DNA of 64,000 nucleotides, from contig CP058931.1 in NCBI GenBank assembly GCA_024760505.1, positions 1,250,001 to 1,314,000 of the forward strand, given 5' to 3'. Below are positions 1 to 8,516 of the stretch, in pieces. Each line of letters starts with the position of its first letter. Position 1 is the first letter of the stretch. Both the position numbers and the translations under genes were made by a program. The notes beneath the pieces were generated by a model. It saw only the letters and a program-made list of their open reading frames with translations, had not been told where the DNA came from and ran no database searches. Origin of the DNA: Nitrospira sp. Lineage in GTDB: Bacteria; Nitrospirota; Nitrospiria; Nitrospirales; UBA8639.

Positions 1-1532
1 TGAGCGGGATCAAGTTGCTGAAGATGGTCTCTCAGTTCATCCACGGGAATGAGGCGGGCATGAGGAATGTGAGCTTCTTGATATTCGTCCGTGGTCCGGA
101 CATCTAATAACTGGAGAGCAGGGTTCGTCAGCAATTTCTTTTGTAATTCTTCCCCCGTGAGCGTGTTGACCTCACCGCGTAGCGTGTTGGCGGCGACGAA
201 ACCTGCCATAATGACTGGTCCTTTGGCCGAATTAAATTGAGGAGCATAGGCCAAATCCAGTTGCTCCAAATCCTGGACGTTCAATTTGGCATGTATGGCA
301 GTGGCCAACACATCAATGCGTTTATCGACGCCCTGATCACCCACAATTTGAGCACCTAACAATTTCCCCGTTTGTTGCTCGACGACTAATTTCATGTGAA
401 GCGCCTCTGCACCGGGATAGTATCCGGCGTGATCCAAGGGGTGGGTGAGAGAGACAAAGTAATTCAAGCCGTGGGCCTTGGCTTCATGTTCGCTTAATCC
501 CGTTTTGGCAGCGGCGATGCCCATGCTTTCAACAATTGCCGTTCCGAGTGCACCATGAAACTGTAGGTCACCGCCGGCAGCATTGGCTCCGGCGACCCTC
601 CCCTGCTTATTGGCTGGCCCGGCTAAAGGAATTCTTGCGTGTTTTCCAGTCACCAGATGGACCGTTTCAACTGCGTCCCCGGCTGCATAGATATGAGGGT
701 CGGAGGTTTGCTGCCGTGTATTCACCGCAATGCCTCCCGATGGTCCAATTTCAAGTCCCGCCTCTCGCGCAAGTTTGAGTTCCGGGCGGACGCCGATTGA
801 CAGAATAGCGATATCCAAAGGAAGGTGTTTCCCACTTTCCAATTCTGCTTCTTTGGCAAACTCCCCTTCTTGACGAAATCCCTTGATAGCGTCACCCGCA
901 ATAATCTTCACTCCCTTTTCTTGCAGGTGATGCGCTACCAGAGTGGCCATGTCAGGATCAAATGGAGGCAGAATTTGAGGAGCCTTTTCCACGATCGTCA
1001 CCGTCCGGCCTCGGTTCTTCAGTGCCTCAGCCGTTTCCAGTCCAATAAATCCCCCACCTATGATGAGCGCCTGTTGGGTGGGATAATTTTTCAAAAAGGT
1101 CTTGATGGCATCGGAATCTGGAACGGTTTTGACTGTAAAAATGTTTTTGGCGTGAATGCCAGGTATGTTGGGCATGATGGCCCCGGCACCGGGTGCGAGA
1201 ATGAGTGTGTCATAGGGGTGAGAAGTGATTTCTTGAGTCATCAGATTTTTCACCTGTACGCATTTCGCCGTTCGGTCTATGTGAAGGACTTCGTGTAACA
1301 CATGGACCCGGACCCTGAATCGTTTCCAAAACCGCTCCGGGGTTTGCAGGAGAAGGTCATCACGATCCTGAATAATCTCTCCGACATAGTACGGGAGGCC
1401 ACAGTTGGCGAAGGAGACATAAGGTCCTTTTTCAAACATCTCAATGTTTGCCGCTTCGTTGGTCCGACGCGCCTTGGCGGCCGCGCTCGCCCCGCCGGCC
1501 ACGCCGCCGACAATGATGATGTTGAGGGACAT
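1..1532 (-). CDS. CoA-disulfide-reductase-like flavoprotein with C-terminal rhodanese domain (partial, runs off window)
   Basis: Reading leftward from the ATG at 1532 the frame stays open to the window edge, about 510 codons. The N-terminus has an FAD-binding glycine motif (GGVAGGASAAAKAR, residues 9-22). It is followed by SFANCGLPYYVG, which carries the single active-site cysteine (C44) typical of CoA-disulfide reductase and NADH-dependent persulfide reductase. A second dinucleotide-binding motif (IIGGGFIGLETAE) lies mid-protein. The last visible stretch, DVRTTDEYQEAHIP near residue 475, starts a rhodanese domain, and its catalytic cysteine would lie beyond the edge. This architecture is known from CoADR-rhodanese fusions that reduce CoA-persulfide or polysulfide. 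The gene starts 24 nt after the pyruvate kinase stop, so cotranscription is likely, and it fits the sulfur genes upstream. The family is clear; the substrate is inferred. Confidence 0.85.
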   Translation of the reverse strand, partial: MSLNIIIVGGVAGGASAAAKARRTNEAANIEMFEKGPYVSFANCGLPYYVGEIIQDRDDLLLQTPERFWKRFRVRVHVLHEVLHIDRTAKCVQVKNLMTQEITSHPYDTLILAPGAGAIMPNIPGIHAKNIFTVKTVPDSDAIKTFLKNYPTQQALIIGGGFIGLETAEALKNRGRTVTIVEKAPQILPPFDPDMATLVAHHLQEKGVKIIAGDAIKGFRQEGEFAKEAELESGKHLPLDIAILSIGVRPELKLAREAGLEIGPSGGIAVNTRQQTSDPHIYAAGDAVETVHLVTGKHARIPLAGPANKQGRVAGANAAGGDLQFHGALGTAIVESMGIAAAKTGLSEHEAKAHGLNYFVSLTHPLDHAGYYPGAEALHMKLVVEQQTGKLLGAQIVGDQGVDKRIDVLATAIHAKLNVQDLEQLDLAYAPQFNSAKGPVIMAGFVAANTLRGEVNTLTGEELQKKLLTNPALQLLDVRTTDEYQEAHIPHARLIPVDELRDHLQQLDPA

Positions 1533-1556
1533 ATTCCCTGGTTTCCTTGCCTGGCT

Positions 1557-2987
1557 TTACACGACCAAATGGGCTTTAATGATATTGGTTCCGAAGGAAT
1601 GCCCTAAGCGTTCCCCGGTGACGATGACAATGAGACGGCCTTCATGAAGCAGGCCGAGGGTTTTGAGATGATCCTGGGCCGCATTGATTCGTTCATCGGT
1701 GGCATCAATTTGCGGAAAGACACATGAGACAATGCCCCATACTAAAGCTAATTGACGGGTGACGGTTGGGGAGGGAGTCAATGCGAAAATCTGGACCGTC
1801 GGTCGATGGCGGGCCAATAACATGGCTGTATGGCCGGACTCGGTGAAGACCACGATAGCTTGGGCATTAATGGATTTTGCAAGAGAGACGGCAGCTTCAC
1901 AGACTGCTTCCGGAGTCGAACGCACGACTCCTTTGGGCGAAAGCAGGTTTTGGCTCTTGCGGAACATTTCTTTTTCTGCTTGTCGAATAATCCGATCCAT
2001 GACCTGGACCGCTTCCAAAGGGAAATTTCCCATTGACGTTTCGGCCGACAACATGACGGCATCAGTCCCGTCCAGTACGGCGTTGGCCACATCCGAGGCT
2101 TCCGCGCGAGTGGGAAAAGCATTGCGAGTCATCGATTCCAGCATTTGTGTGGCGGTGATCACGGGCTTTCCCATACGATTGGCCTGGGCGATGATCTGCT
2201 TTTGTAGGAGGGGGACTTCTTCCGGGCTTATCTCCAACGCCAGATCGCCTCTAGCGACCATCACTCCATCTGCCGCATCAAGGATTTCATCAAGACATGT
2301 CAGGGCTTCAGGTCTTTCGATTTTGGCAATGACAGGAATCAACGATGATCGATTAGTCAAAGCCGTTTGGAGTGTATGAATATCCTGCGGACTTCGAACA
2401 AAAGAGAGAGCGACATAATCGGCTTGAACGTCGATGGCCACTTGAAGATCGTCGGCGTCTTTCTCCGTAAACCCCGGAATGTCGAGTCGGAGGCCAGGGA
2501 AATTGACACCTTTGTGTGAGGTGACCTGGCCTCCGACCAGGACTCTGCAGATCAGTCGGTCGGTTTCTTGTTTCTCCACGGTGAGGGACATATTTCCGTC
2601 ATCAATTAAGACGATTTGACCTGGTTCCATTCGATCCGGGAAATGGGAAAGATTAACCGGCAGGGTATCCCCCGATTCGTTGTGCCTTGAGTTTTGATCT
2701 GACTTCGCAATCAGAATGATATCCCGCCCTTTCTTCAAGACGGTTCCTTCGTTTGGGAGGTCCCCCAGACGGATCTTCGGACCTGCCAGGTCTACAAGGA
2801 TGGCAAGTGGCGTCTTTTCCTCAAGAGCAAGGCGTCGAAGGCCTTGAATTGTTGTCCTGTGCCAATCGGCAGTTCCATGGGACATGTTAAACCTGGCGAC
2901 ATTGACTCCGGCACGGAGGAGTTGTTTCAAACATTCCTGGGAAGAAGTTGCAGGGCCAATTGTGGCTACAATTTTGACATGGCGCAT
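1557..2987 (-). CDS. pyk: pyruvate kinase
   Basis: This 476-residue protein converts phosphoenolpyruvate and ADP to pyruvate and ATP in the cytosol. It starts with RHVKIVATIGPAT, the usual N-terminal strand of the barrel. It has the catalytic lysine in IAKIERPEA (K222), the metal- and substrate-binding stretch MVARGDLALE (about residue 243) and TATQMLESM. The C-terminal allosteric domain is complete. The frame is open further upstream to 3065, but the extra 26 residues are proline-rich and unlike the family, so I place the start at the internal ATG at 2987. The gene lies between the sulfite dehydrogenase genes and the CoADR-like gene, all on the minus strand. About 215 bp separate it from the cytochrome gene, so it may have its own promoter. 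Confidence 0.93.
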   Translation of the reverse strand: MRHVKIVATIGPATSSQECLKQLLRAGVNVARFNMSHGTADWHRTTIQGLRRLALEEKTPLAILVDLAGPKIRLGDLPNEGTVLKKGRDIILIAKSDQNSRHNESGDTLPVNLSHFPDRMEPGQIVLIDDGNMSLTVEKQETDRLICRVLVGGQVTSHKGVNFPGLRLDIPGFTEKDADDLQVAIDVQADYVALSFVRSPQDIHTLQTALTNRSSLIPVIAKIERPEALTCLDEILDAADGVMVARGDLALEISPEEVPLLQKQIIAQANRMGKPVITATQMLESMTRNAFPTRAEASDVANAVLDGTDAVMLSAETSMGNFPLEAVQVMDRIIRQAEKEMFRKSQNLLSPKGVVRSTPEAVCEAAVSLAKSINAQAIVVFTESGHTAMLLARHRPTVQIFALTPSPTVTRQLALVWGIVSCVFPQIDATDERINAAQDHLKTLGLLHEGRLIVIVTGERLGHSFGTNIIKAHLVV

Positions 2988-3203
2988 GAGAATGATCTCA
3001 AGATTGGTTAAAGGGGGGCCAGCAGATATTGGTGGGGGAGGCGGGACCTTTTGTGACCGCAACAACCAAAAATTTCACGAGGTTTTTTCTCAGGTTTCAT
3101 GGAGCATTGCATGGCAAGTATTTGTGTAATTGGGGAAACCCATGGAAGATATTCCCCCGCTGATGGAATGGCCTAATAGCCAGGCTTCAGGGATCCATCG
3201 CGA

Positions 3204-3869
3204 TTATGGAGTTAACGTTCGAAGAAATGAAAGAAGATGATTCAACTCTAATGCATTCAGATCGTTCTTCCAGGCAGGCATGGCTGTGCCCGTTCGGCCG
3301 TTGCGAAGCGTATCAAGAATGGTTTGATCTGATTGTTTGCCGAGTAACGTGAGGTTGGCCGCTGGGGGAATCAGAGCCTGTCCAATGGGACCATCCCCTT
3401 TCCCGCCGGATCCATGACACGTCACGCAGTGTCGTGCATAGAGGGTTTTCCCTTTTTGGGGATCGCCAGATTGAGTGAGGGGTTGACCGGGTGTTTCCTT
3501 CCGGTCGTCCCGTTGAACATGCTGTGCAGAGGGTGAAGGCTGGAGTGAATTTTGCGTCACCAAATAGTCGACCAATAGGGCCATGTCCTCATTTGAAATT
3601 GGACAGCCAAAGGTTGTTTTCATTTTGTTGACGATTTCCATCCAATGCTCACGCGAATGAGGTGGTTGCGTATACACATATTCTGCCGAGTGACACATTA
3701 AGCAGTAACGGCTTGCGAGGTCACTCCCTGGACCGGGTTGATAGGAAATTGGATCAGCAGGAAGAGTGAGAATGGATGTCGGTTCTCTGTCATCGCCATC
3801 GGACGGAAGTCCCCAGGCAAACCCCGTGGCCCCAACCAACAACAACAAGAACATCCAAACATGGATCAT
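3204..3869 (-). CDS. dihaem c-type cytochrome, SorB-like subunit of sulfite dehydrogenase
   Basis: The product is a 221-residue exported cytochrome with an N-terminal hydrophobic signal (residues 1-20). It has two haem c sites: CLMCH at 56-60, followed by a helix and a Cys-containing loop typical of the SorB/SoxD-type domain, and CVTCHGSGGKGDG at 148-160. A probable distal Met ligand lies in TAMPAW near residue 196. It starts 9 nt after the stop of the molybdoenzyme gene, so the two are translationally close and likely form one periplasmic complex. In SorAB the molybdoenzyme oxidises sulfite and passes electrons to the cytochrome. The second haem domain, after a linker rich in Gln, Ser and Asp, is an extension relative to single-haem SorB and could pass electrons on to a terminal oxidase. 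The pairing is seen; the electron route is inferred. Confidence 0.8.
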   Translation of the reverse strand: MIHVWMFLLLLVGATGFAWGLPSDGDDREPTSILTLPADPISYQPGPGSDLASRYCLMCHSAEYVYTQPPHSREHWMEIVNKMKTTFGCPISNEDMALLVDYLVTQNSLQPSPSAQHVQRDDRKETPGQPLTQSGDPQKGKTLYARHCVTCHGSGGKGDGPIGQALIPPAANLTLLGKQSDQTILDTLRNGRTGTAMPAWKNDLNALELNHLLSFLRTLTP

Positions 3870-3878
3870 GAGCTGGCC

Positions 3879-5111
3879 TCAGGATGCATGAATATTCACA
3901 GGTTCGATCACATTGCGAAGATAGCCACTTGGATTCCATCGGGCACTGAACCGCTGTGATTCTCCAATCCGATTGATGGCCAGTGATTGCAGTGCATACG
4001 CATGCCCAGGCTTCGGTATAAATTGGGCTTCCCACGGACGAAAGCTGAAATCTCCAAAGTCTTTTCCTAATCGAGCGGATTGCCATTCTTGGCCTCCATC
4101 CACGGAGAGCAACACGCGATCAATGCCATACCCCTGGTCAAAGGCAATGCCTTTAATGCTGCAAGGCTTCCCTCCCGGTATGGCTTGGCCATCTTCCATA
4201 TTAGTAATAAAGGAACGAACGGGCATTTTCCCGATTGGCACGGTATCGGTTAGGGCTTCTCCGGGTTTTACGCAATGACAGGCATTAGCCGGCAAGCGAT
4301 AGGCCTGCGTCGTCCAAAAATTTTGATCGGCCTGGTTGAGCACTTCAATATCATTCAGCATCTTCACCCAATAGGTGGCATACCAGCCAGGCGCCACGAG
4401 GCGAAGAGGAAAGCCGTTCAGCAGGGGGAGTGCCTCCCCGTTCATGGAGTGAGCGACCAACACCTCTTCCTGGAGCGCATCGTCAAGGGTGAGAGATTTT
4501 CGAAAATCAGCCGTACCTTGTGCGACGGGTTGGTCCAGGCCATCGAACCTCACCTGTACGGCATCGCTTTCAATCCCCGCCCTGTGAAGGAGATCACGGA
4601 GTCTGATTCCCTTCCAATTGGCATTTCCCATTGCTCCATTGCCCCATTGTCCGCCTGGCACCCGGGGCTGGAAAAACCCGCGACTATTCCCTCCGCATTG
4701 GCAGACAGCCGCAATTTCGACTTGTTCAAATTGAGTGTGTAAATCATGAAGACTCAATGATAGGGATTGATTGACTCGACCGCGAATAGTCAGCCGAAAG
4801 GTGTTTACGTCAATTTCCTGAGGGATATTGGCGAGATGCCAGCGAACAAAAAATGCATCATTGGGCGTGAAGATGTCTTCATTAAAAATATGAAAGGGGG
4901 TTTCCAATTGAGGAGGCCTTGTGGTCATCACCATGAGGGGCCGCTTCTGTGGAAAAGCCACCAGTGGACGGCGACCCCGTTCGAAAGGAAGAGTAACAGC
5001 CGGGGAATCGGTGGCCCAGAGGCCTCTAGGGGTGAGTAGGCTTGCCAACCCAAGAGCCAGGCTCCCCTTCAATAAATGTCGACGGTTTATACCCGGGTTT
5101 TTTTCATTCAT
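3879..5111 (-). CDS. periplasmic molybdopterin sulfite dehydrogenase, SorA-like
   Basis: This 410-residue protein begins with a twin-arginine signal (RRHLLKG at 10-16, then a hydrophobic stretch and ATD). The sulfite-oxidase fold is marked by VCQCGGNSRGFF at 136-147. In this family the cysteine of the C-[AGS]-G-N motif (here C139) ligates molybdenum. VPGGQWGNGAMGNANWKG follows, as in SorA and related YedY-like enzymes. The C-terminal dimerisation domain (IKGIAFDQGYGIDRVLLSVDGG) is present. The cytochrome gene follows at 9 nt. The product should oxidise sulfite to sulfate in the periplasm, with the adjacent dihaem cytochrome as acceptor. Sulfite would be the expected end product of the persulfide dioxygenase encoded about 5 kb upstream on the same strand. 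The family call is firm, but substrate specificity (sulfite against another S- or N-oxide) is inferred. Confidence 0.88.
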   Translation of the reverse strand: MNEKNPGINRRHLLKGSLALGLASLLTPRGLWATDSPAVTLPFERGRRPLVAFPQKRPLMVMTTRPPQLETPFHIFNEDIFTPNDAFFVRWHLANIPQEIDVNTFRLTIRGRVNQSLSLSLHDLHTQFEQVEIAAVCQCGGNSRGFFQPRVPGGQWGNGAMGNANWKGIRLRDLLHRAGIESDAVQVRFDGLDQPVAQGTADFRKSLTLDDALQEEVLVAHSMNGEALPLLNGFPLRLVAPGWYATYWVKMLNDIEVLNQADQNFWTTQAYRLPANACHCVKPGEALTDTVPIGKMPVRSFITNMEDGQAIPGGKPCSIKGIAFDQGYGIDRVLLSVDGGQEWQSARLGKDFGDFSFRPWEAQFIPKPGHAYALQSLAINRIGESQRFSARWNPSGYLRNVIEPVNIHAS

Positions 5112-5423
5112 AAGTCAATCTACCTTGTTTCTCCCAAAGAAACCAAAAAACCTGCCCTCGTACAAATCAGTCCTTCACATTTATCCTTCGTGTTGCGAAG
5201 GCACGAATTGACTATCTCACTTACCGTATCCAGTCATCACCCATTCCGGAAAACAGCATCATGTGCCTTCCCGGGTTCCCATTTTCATAATTTTATACAG
5301 TTGACTATCGTACAGATCCTTCATCTGAAATGAGGGATTTGGGGGAGGCGAAGTCCTTCCTTGATCTGCCAGCGACCAAATGGATAATTGAGGGAAGAGA
5401 CCCTACCGGGGAAGCTTGCTTTT
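5112..5423 (-). other. intergenic region upstream of the sulfite dehydrogenase genes
   Basis: This stretch of about 310 bp separates the small secreted protein gene from the SorA-like gene. I see no coding pattern and no convincing -24/-12 sigma-54 motif. It probably carries the promoter of the two-gene sulfite dehydrogenase operon, but I cannot mark it. Confidence 0.35.
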
Positions 5424-5831
5424 CTAGCAGGGTTGTCCGTTAAAGACACAAGGTTTGTATCGGCTCACATCAAAATCGGTTTCTTCCAGGTAGACCTGTT
5501 CGTTGCCGTTGACGCCATCGACAAACGGGTCATTCCACATCGTATGGTTCCACCAATAAAAAATGGGGAACTCTAACGTGTAGTATACGGGATTTCCGTA
5601 GGTGCTTCGCACATGTTGCTCGACGGTCCGTCCCGTGACGTAATCAGCTTTCCCATTTCCTTTCAAGGAATACAGGGACAGGAGGAGGCGAGATTCCTGG
5701 TCGTAGATTTCATCGATACGAGTACTTTCGTCGGGTTCTGAAGGCAAAGCTAAGGTCGCGGAGGGGGAGGGAGTTTCCACTGAGGTGAACGCTAACCAGG
5801 TTGCAAGAACGACTAGAGGCATAACCGTCAT
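5424..5831 (-). CDS. small secreted protein of unknown function
   Basis: I place the start at 5831 because AGGAGG lies 9 nt upstream; the frame itself is open to 5897. The 135-residue product opens with a hydrophobic segment (MPLVVLATWLAFTSVE) that looks like a signal peptide. It is followed by an acidic, aromatic-rich mature part with SLKGNGKADYVTGR, a loop that resembles a calcium-binding or dockerin-like turn, and ends in two cysteines (CVFNGQPC) that could form a disulfide. I do not recognise the family. It lies between a decayed secreted-protein gene and the sulfite dehydrogenase operon, all on the minus strand, so a periplasmic role in the same context is possible but unproven. Confidence 0.55.
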   Translation of the reverse strand: MTVMPLVVLATWLAFTSVETPSPSATLALPSEPDESTRIDEIYDQESRLLLSLYSLKGNGKADYVTGRTVEQHVRSTYGNPVYYTLEFPIFYWWNHTMWNDPFVDGVNGNEQVYLEETDFDVSRYKPCVFNGQPC

Positions 5832-5905
5832 ACGCCAAGTCCTCCTTCCTAGATGTGGTCCAGAGTATAGCCCCGGAAGGAGGCCATGCTCATGCACCGA
5901 ACAAA

Positions 5906-6700
5906 TTAGGGTTGAACAACTGCAAGCCCATGCGGATCGGCTACTTCTTTTCCGTCCATCATATTGGTGAGACGGGTACTACCTATCAATTCACCGCCTT
6001 TTCCAGCATGGAAGATTTTGGTCATAGCCACTTCAGGCGTGGATCCTTTCGCATTATTGACACCCTTGTGATTTCCGGTCAAGAGATTGTTGGGCCCCCC
6101 ATGTTCACAAAAGCATAATGGCCATGTCGAAAAAAATCAAATGAGGACCGGGGCCGGATCATTGCTCTTTGTACCCACAAGGTGAATGGATCCCATGCCG
6201 GAATGGGAGATTGAATGACATATCTCAATCATCTTCCCTGCGCGATCCACATTCCAGAGATAGCGTCCAATGGCTCAAAGCCCGTGAGTGTCCGAAAATA
6301 TTGCGTCGCGGGACGCCATCAACTTCGTCGAGACCGAGTCAGGAAGTCCCGCAAGATCGACAGCATAGACTTCATTAGGAAAGCGGCACGATGGGACATC
6401 CGCCACCTGCCGGATGAATTTCATTAATCGGTAACGTGGTGGTGACGGTCTTGGGTGAATTCTTGACGTTGACCACCAGTAATCCGTGTTCACGTAACTT
6501 CACGAAAGCATAGGTACTCGTGTCATCCGTAATCGGGAGAATGGGGGATTATCCGGCCGTTCTCCACTGGCCTTGGCAGGGTCCTCGGCAACCTGTTTGC
6601 CATCATACTTATACAAAATCCTCCACTCTTTTTTAGCCGTGTCGGATTGGGCGGCCACCCACACTTCATGGGCTTCACCGGAAGAAATGCCCCAGCCCAT
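5906..6700 (-). pseudogene. decayed gene for a secreted or periplasmic protein, several frame breaks
   Basis: Reading leftward, protein-like sequence continues through at least three frames. From 6700 the first part includes GEAHEVWVAAQSD and ILYKYDGKQVAED. It then shifts into a frame reading TDDTSTYAFVKLREHGL and VVNVKNSPKTVTTTLP, then into FPNEVYAVDLAGLPDSVSTK, and finally into GPNNLLTGNHKGVNNAKG and GSTRLTNMMDGKEVADPHGL, ending at a TAA at 5906-5908. Each segment makes sense only if the frame is changed, and none has a start with a ribosome site. The N-terminus lacks a signal peptide and seems lost. I do not recognise the parent family. It lies between two intact exported-protein genes, so it was probably a member of the same operon. 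Confidence 0.6.
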
Positions 6701-6745
6701 GATAAAGCCAAAAATGATTCTAATTATTCAATGGTTCTTCTTATG

Positions 6746-7222
6746 CTATTTTCCACTAGATTCGGTGCCAGTTCCAAATGATCTCACGTACAATATCACA
6801 AGCCATGCTTCGTCTTCTGTCAAGACCAAAGGGATGAATGAGGCCATATCCGTACCCGGGCTGCCGTTTTGCAAAATCCAAAAGAGTTCTCCATCCGTGC
6901 GAGCTGCCTGCCAGGTCTTGTCCGTAAAGTTTCGTGGGAGTCTACCTCGAAGGCCAGGAATGTCACCCAGGCCTTTGCCTTCTGGTCCATGACAGGTGAC
7001 GCAAAATGCTTTCCCGTGAAAAACGCGTTTGCCCTTCTCAATATTTTCTGAGGTTGAAGGGAATGGATTCATCTTCGCTCGGGCTTCTTGGATCTGTTCA
7101 GGAGGAACCCTGGGTTTCAATACTTCTAAATCGGCGGCATGCACGAGACCAATTCCGAGTATCCCCGCAACAAAAAGAGCCGACACAATCTGGAAATTAT
7201 CTTTAAGCAGGTTCAAGATCAA
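6746..7222 (-). CDS. monohaem c-type cytochrome, periplasmic
   Basis: The product has 158 residues. An N-terminal hydrophobic segment (SALFVAGILGIGLVHAA, about 14-30) is a signal peptide or anchor. One haem c site, CVTCHGPEGKG, lies at 74-84, and a probable axial methionine at M126 (GTDMASF). This is a class I cytochrome c fold of the kind that carries electrons between periplasmic dehydrogenases and terminal oxidases. The start is a TTG at 7222 behind a G-rich stretch (GGGGGG) 2 nt away, so the exact start is uncertain. The gene follows the DUF1264 lipoprotein gene and a hairpin, in the same orientation as the whole sulfur cluster. It is a plausible electron acceptor for the neighbouring oxidising enzymes. 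Confidence 0.85.
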   Translation of the reverse strand: MILNLLKDNFQIVSALFVAGILGIGLVHAADLEVLKPRVPPEQIQEARAKMNPFPSTSENIEKGKRVFHGKAFCVTCHGPEGKGLGDIPGLRGRLPRNFTDKTWQAARTDGELFWILQNGSPGTDMASFIPLVLTEDEAWLVILYVRSFGTGTESSGK

Positions 7223-7244
7223 TGCCCCCCAAGTAAAGTACAGA

Positions 7245-7275
7245 TCCCGGAGATTCCAGAAGGGAACCTCCGGGA
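7245..7275 (-). terminator. terminator-like hairpin between DUF1264 gene and cytochrome gene
   Basis: The arms TCCCGGAG and CTCCGGGA pair perfectly, with an extra TTCC/GGAA pairing inside and an AGAA loop. On the minus strand it falls just after the DUF1264 stop at 7286. Only a weak T-rich run follows, so it may attenuate rather than end transcription. Confidence 0.45.
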
Positions 7276-7285
7276 CGATCTCGTA

Positions 7286-7816
7286 TTATTCCGGTTGATT
7301 AAAGATATGCCCGAGAGATTGCGGGTAGGTTACTGTCCCGTCCGGGAAATCCTTCCCCTTTTGCCATAGATGATAAATGACTCCGTCGGTCTTTGACGCG
7401 GCTTCGGCAATGGCTTTGACCTTTTCTGGATCATCAATATCTAAAATTTGTACGCGGCCGGTAGCAATTTCTTGTTTATGGTCATGGAAAAACCGATGCC
7501 ATTGGATCAAGGGCAAGGTCCGGGAAAGATCCTTGGACACGAAATATTCAATGGCCACAAGAGGGGCATTGGCGTCCGTGGTTTCAAAGAGGAGACATTG
7601 CAAGATCTTGTCATTAATCCCTTTACAATAGTGGTGATAGGGTCCACCCGGCGTTCCATCCGGCATCAAGTGAGGAGCTTGCACATGGATATCATATCCT
7701 TGGGCAGGTCCCGGGGCAGGCGCACCCCCCTCGCTCATGGCTGGAGTGGTCATACACCCCATGGCCAATAGACTAAAAGTCCCTAACAGTAAAAATGAAC
7801 GGATTGAGCGCTGCAT
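7286..7816 (-). CDS. DUF1264 (oil-body-associated-protein-like) lipoprotein
   Basis: Start at 7816 is set by AGGAGG 5 nt upstream. The 176-residue product has a lipoprotein signal (LLGTFSLLAMGC, lipobox LAMGC). The mature part carries the DUF1264 signature: HLMPDGTPGGPYHHYCKGIND, then LQCLLFETTD, APLVAIEYFVSKDL, and a histidine-rich WHRFFHDHKQE. DUF1264 is best known from plant oil-body-associated proteins; its biochemical role in bacteria is not established. The many His and Cys residues suggest metal or haem binding, but that is inference. The gene lies in a run of exported proteins between a rhodanese operon and a cytochrome gene, so the protein is probably held at the membrane facing the periplasm. 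Confidence 0.78.
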   Translation of the reverse strand: MQRSIRSFLLLGTFSLLAMGCMTTPAMSEGGAPAPGPAQGYDIHVQAPHLMPDGTPGGPYHHYCKGINDKILQCLLFETTDANAPLVAIEYFVSKDLSRTLPLIQWHRFFHDHKQEIATGRVQILDIDDPEKVKAIAEAASKTDGVIYHLWQKGKDFPDGTVTYPQSLGHIFNQPE

Positions 7817-7922
7817 AGCAACCTCCTTTATGTTGATCAGTAATGACCCTCCAACCACATGGAAGGTCTTGGGAACCGGGTGAAATTCGCCGCATACTAC
7901 CATGGAGTTCTATGAACGACCA

Positions 7923-8444
7923 TTATTTGACGTCAAGGCTCATAATGACAAACGGCTTATTCAGTTGACTTCCCTGATGCGGTTCAACGTAGCTGCCGTC
8001 ATAGTAGTACCATTGGAGGGGTTTCATTTCGCCAAGTTTCTCCGGGTGCCGGGGCAATTTGGCTACATCCAGCCCGTTAGCGATAAATTGTTCGGGGTTA
8101 ATGTAGTACACGATATCTTCGGTCGTTTGTTCGGGGTGTTGGTTGAAATGCACCATATTGTGCTTGGACACGGTTTCCAGCATGCACATTTCCCCACTGG
8201 CCTTGGTGGCGTCGATGGCTTTTAACTTGGAATCATTCGATAACAAATTGGCAATCGCATTGATCTCTTTTTGGGCATTGCCTTCCAATTGCAACACCGG
8301 CCCAAATTTCGCCTGGATTTCCTGCAATTGAGTTGTGGCATCAGAACTCCCCGCAGCCTGGGCCACTGCGGCCGAGCCGATTATTACAGCTGCTAACAAG
8401 AGCTTTCTCGCATTCCCATTCAACAAACTTCTTCCCTGACCCAT
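7923..8444 (-). CDS. secreted protein of unknown function
   Basis: GGGAGG lies 6 nt upstream of the ATG at 8444, which fixes the start. The 173-residue product has a clear cleavable signal peptide (KLLLAAVIIGSAAVAQA). It continues with a helical region rich in Gln, Ala and Asp, then CMLETVSKHNMVHFNQHPEQ, a Tyr-rich YYINPEQ, and a Trp/Tyr cluster (QWYYYDGSYVEP). No haem or zinc motif is complete, but a Cys, a Met and several His residues lie close together. I do not recognise the family. The gene is downstream of the membrane rhodanese gene and upstream of the DUF1264 gene, each with its own strong ribosome site, and is probably cotranscribed. Confidence 0.65.
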   Translation of the reverse strand: MGQGRSLLNGNARKLLLAAVIIGSAAVAQAAGSSDATTQLQEIQAKFGPVLQLEGNAQKEINAIANLLSNDSKLKAIDATKASGEMCMLETVSKHNMVHFNQHPEQTTEDIVYYINPEQFIANGLDVAKLPRHPEKLGEMKPLQWYYYDGSYVEPHQGSQLNKPFVIMSLDVK

Positions 8445-8516
8445 CTGAAACCTCCCTGGTGTTTGGATGTGTAAAACCTTCAAACATGAAAATGGTGGAG
8501 TAGATATCATAGAGAG

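Noticed and set aside
1759..2379. 206-codon plus-strand frame
   Set aside because: Antisense shadow of pyruvate kinase, whose motifs are complete on the minus strand.
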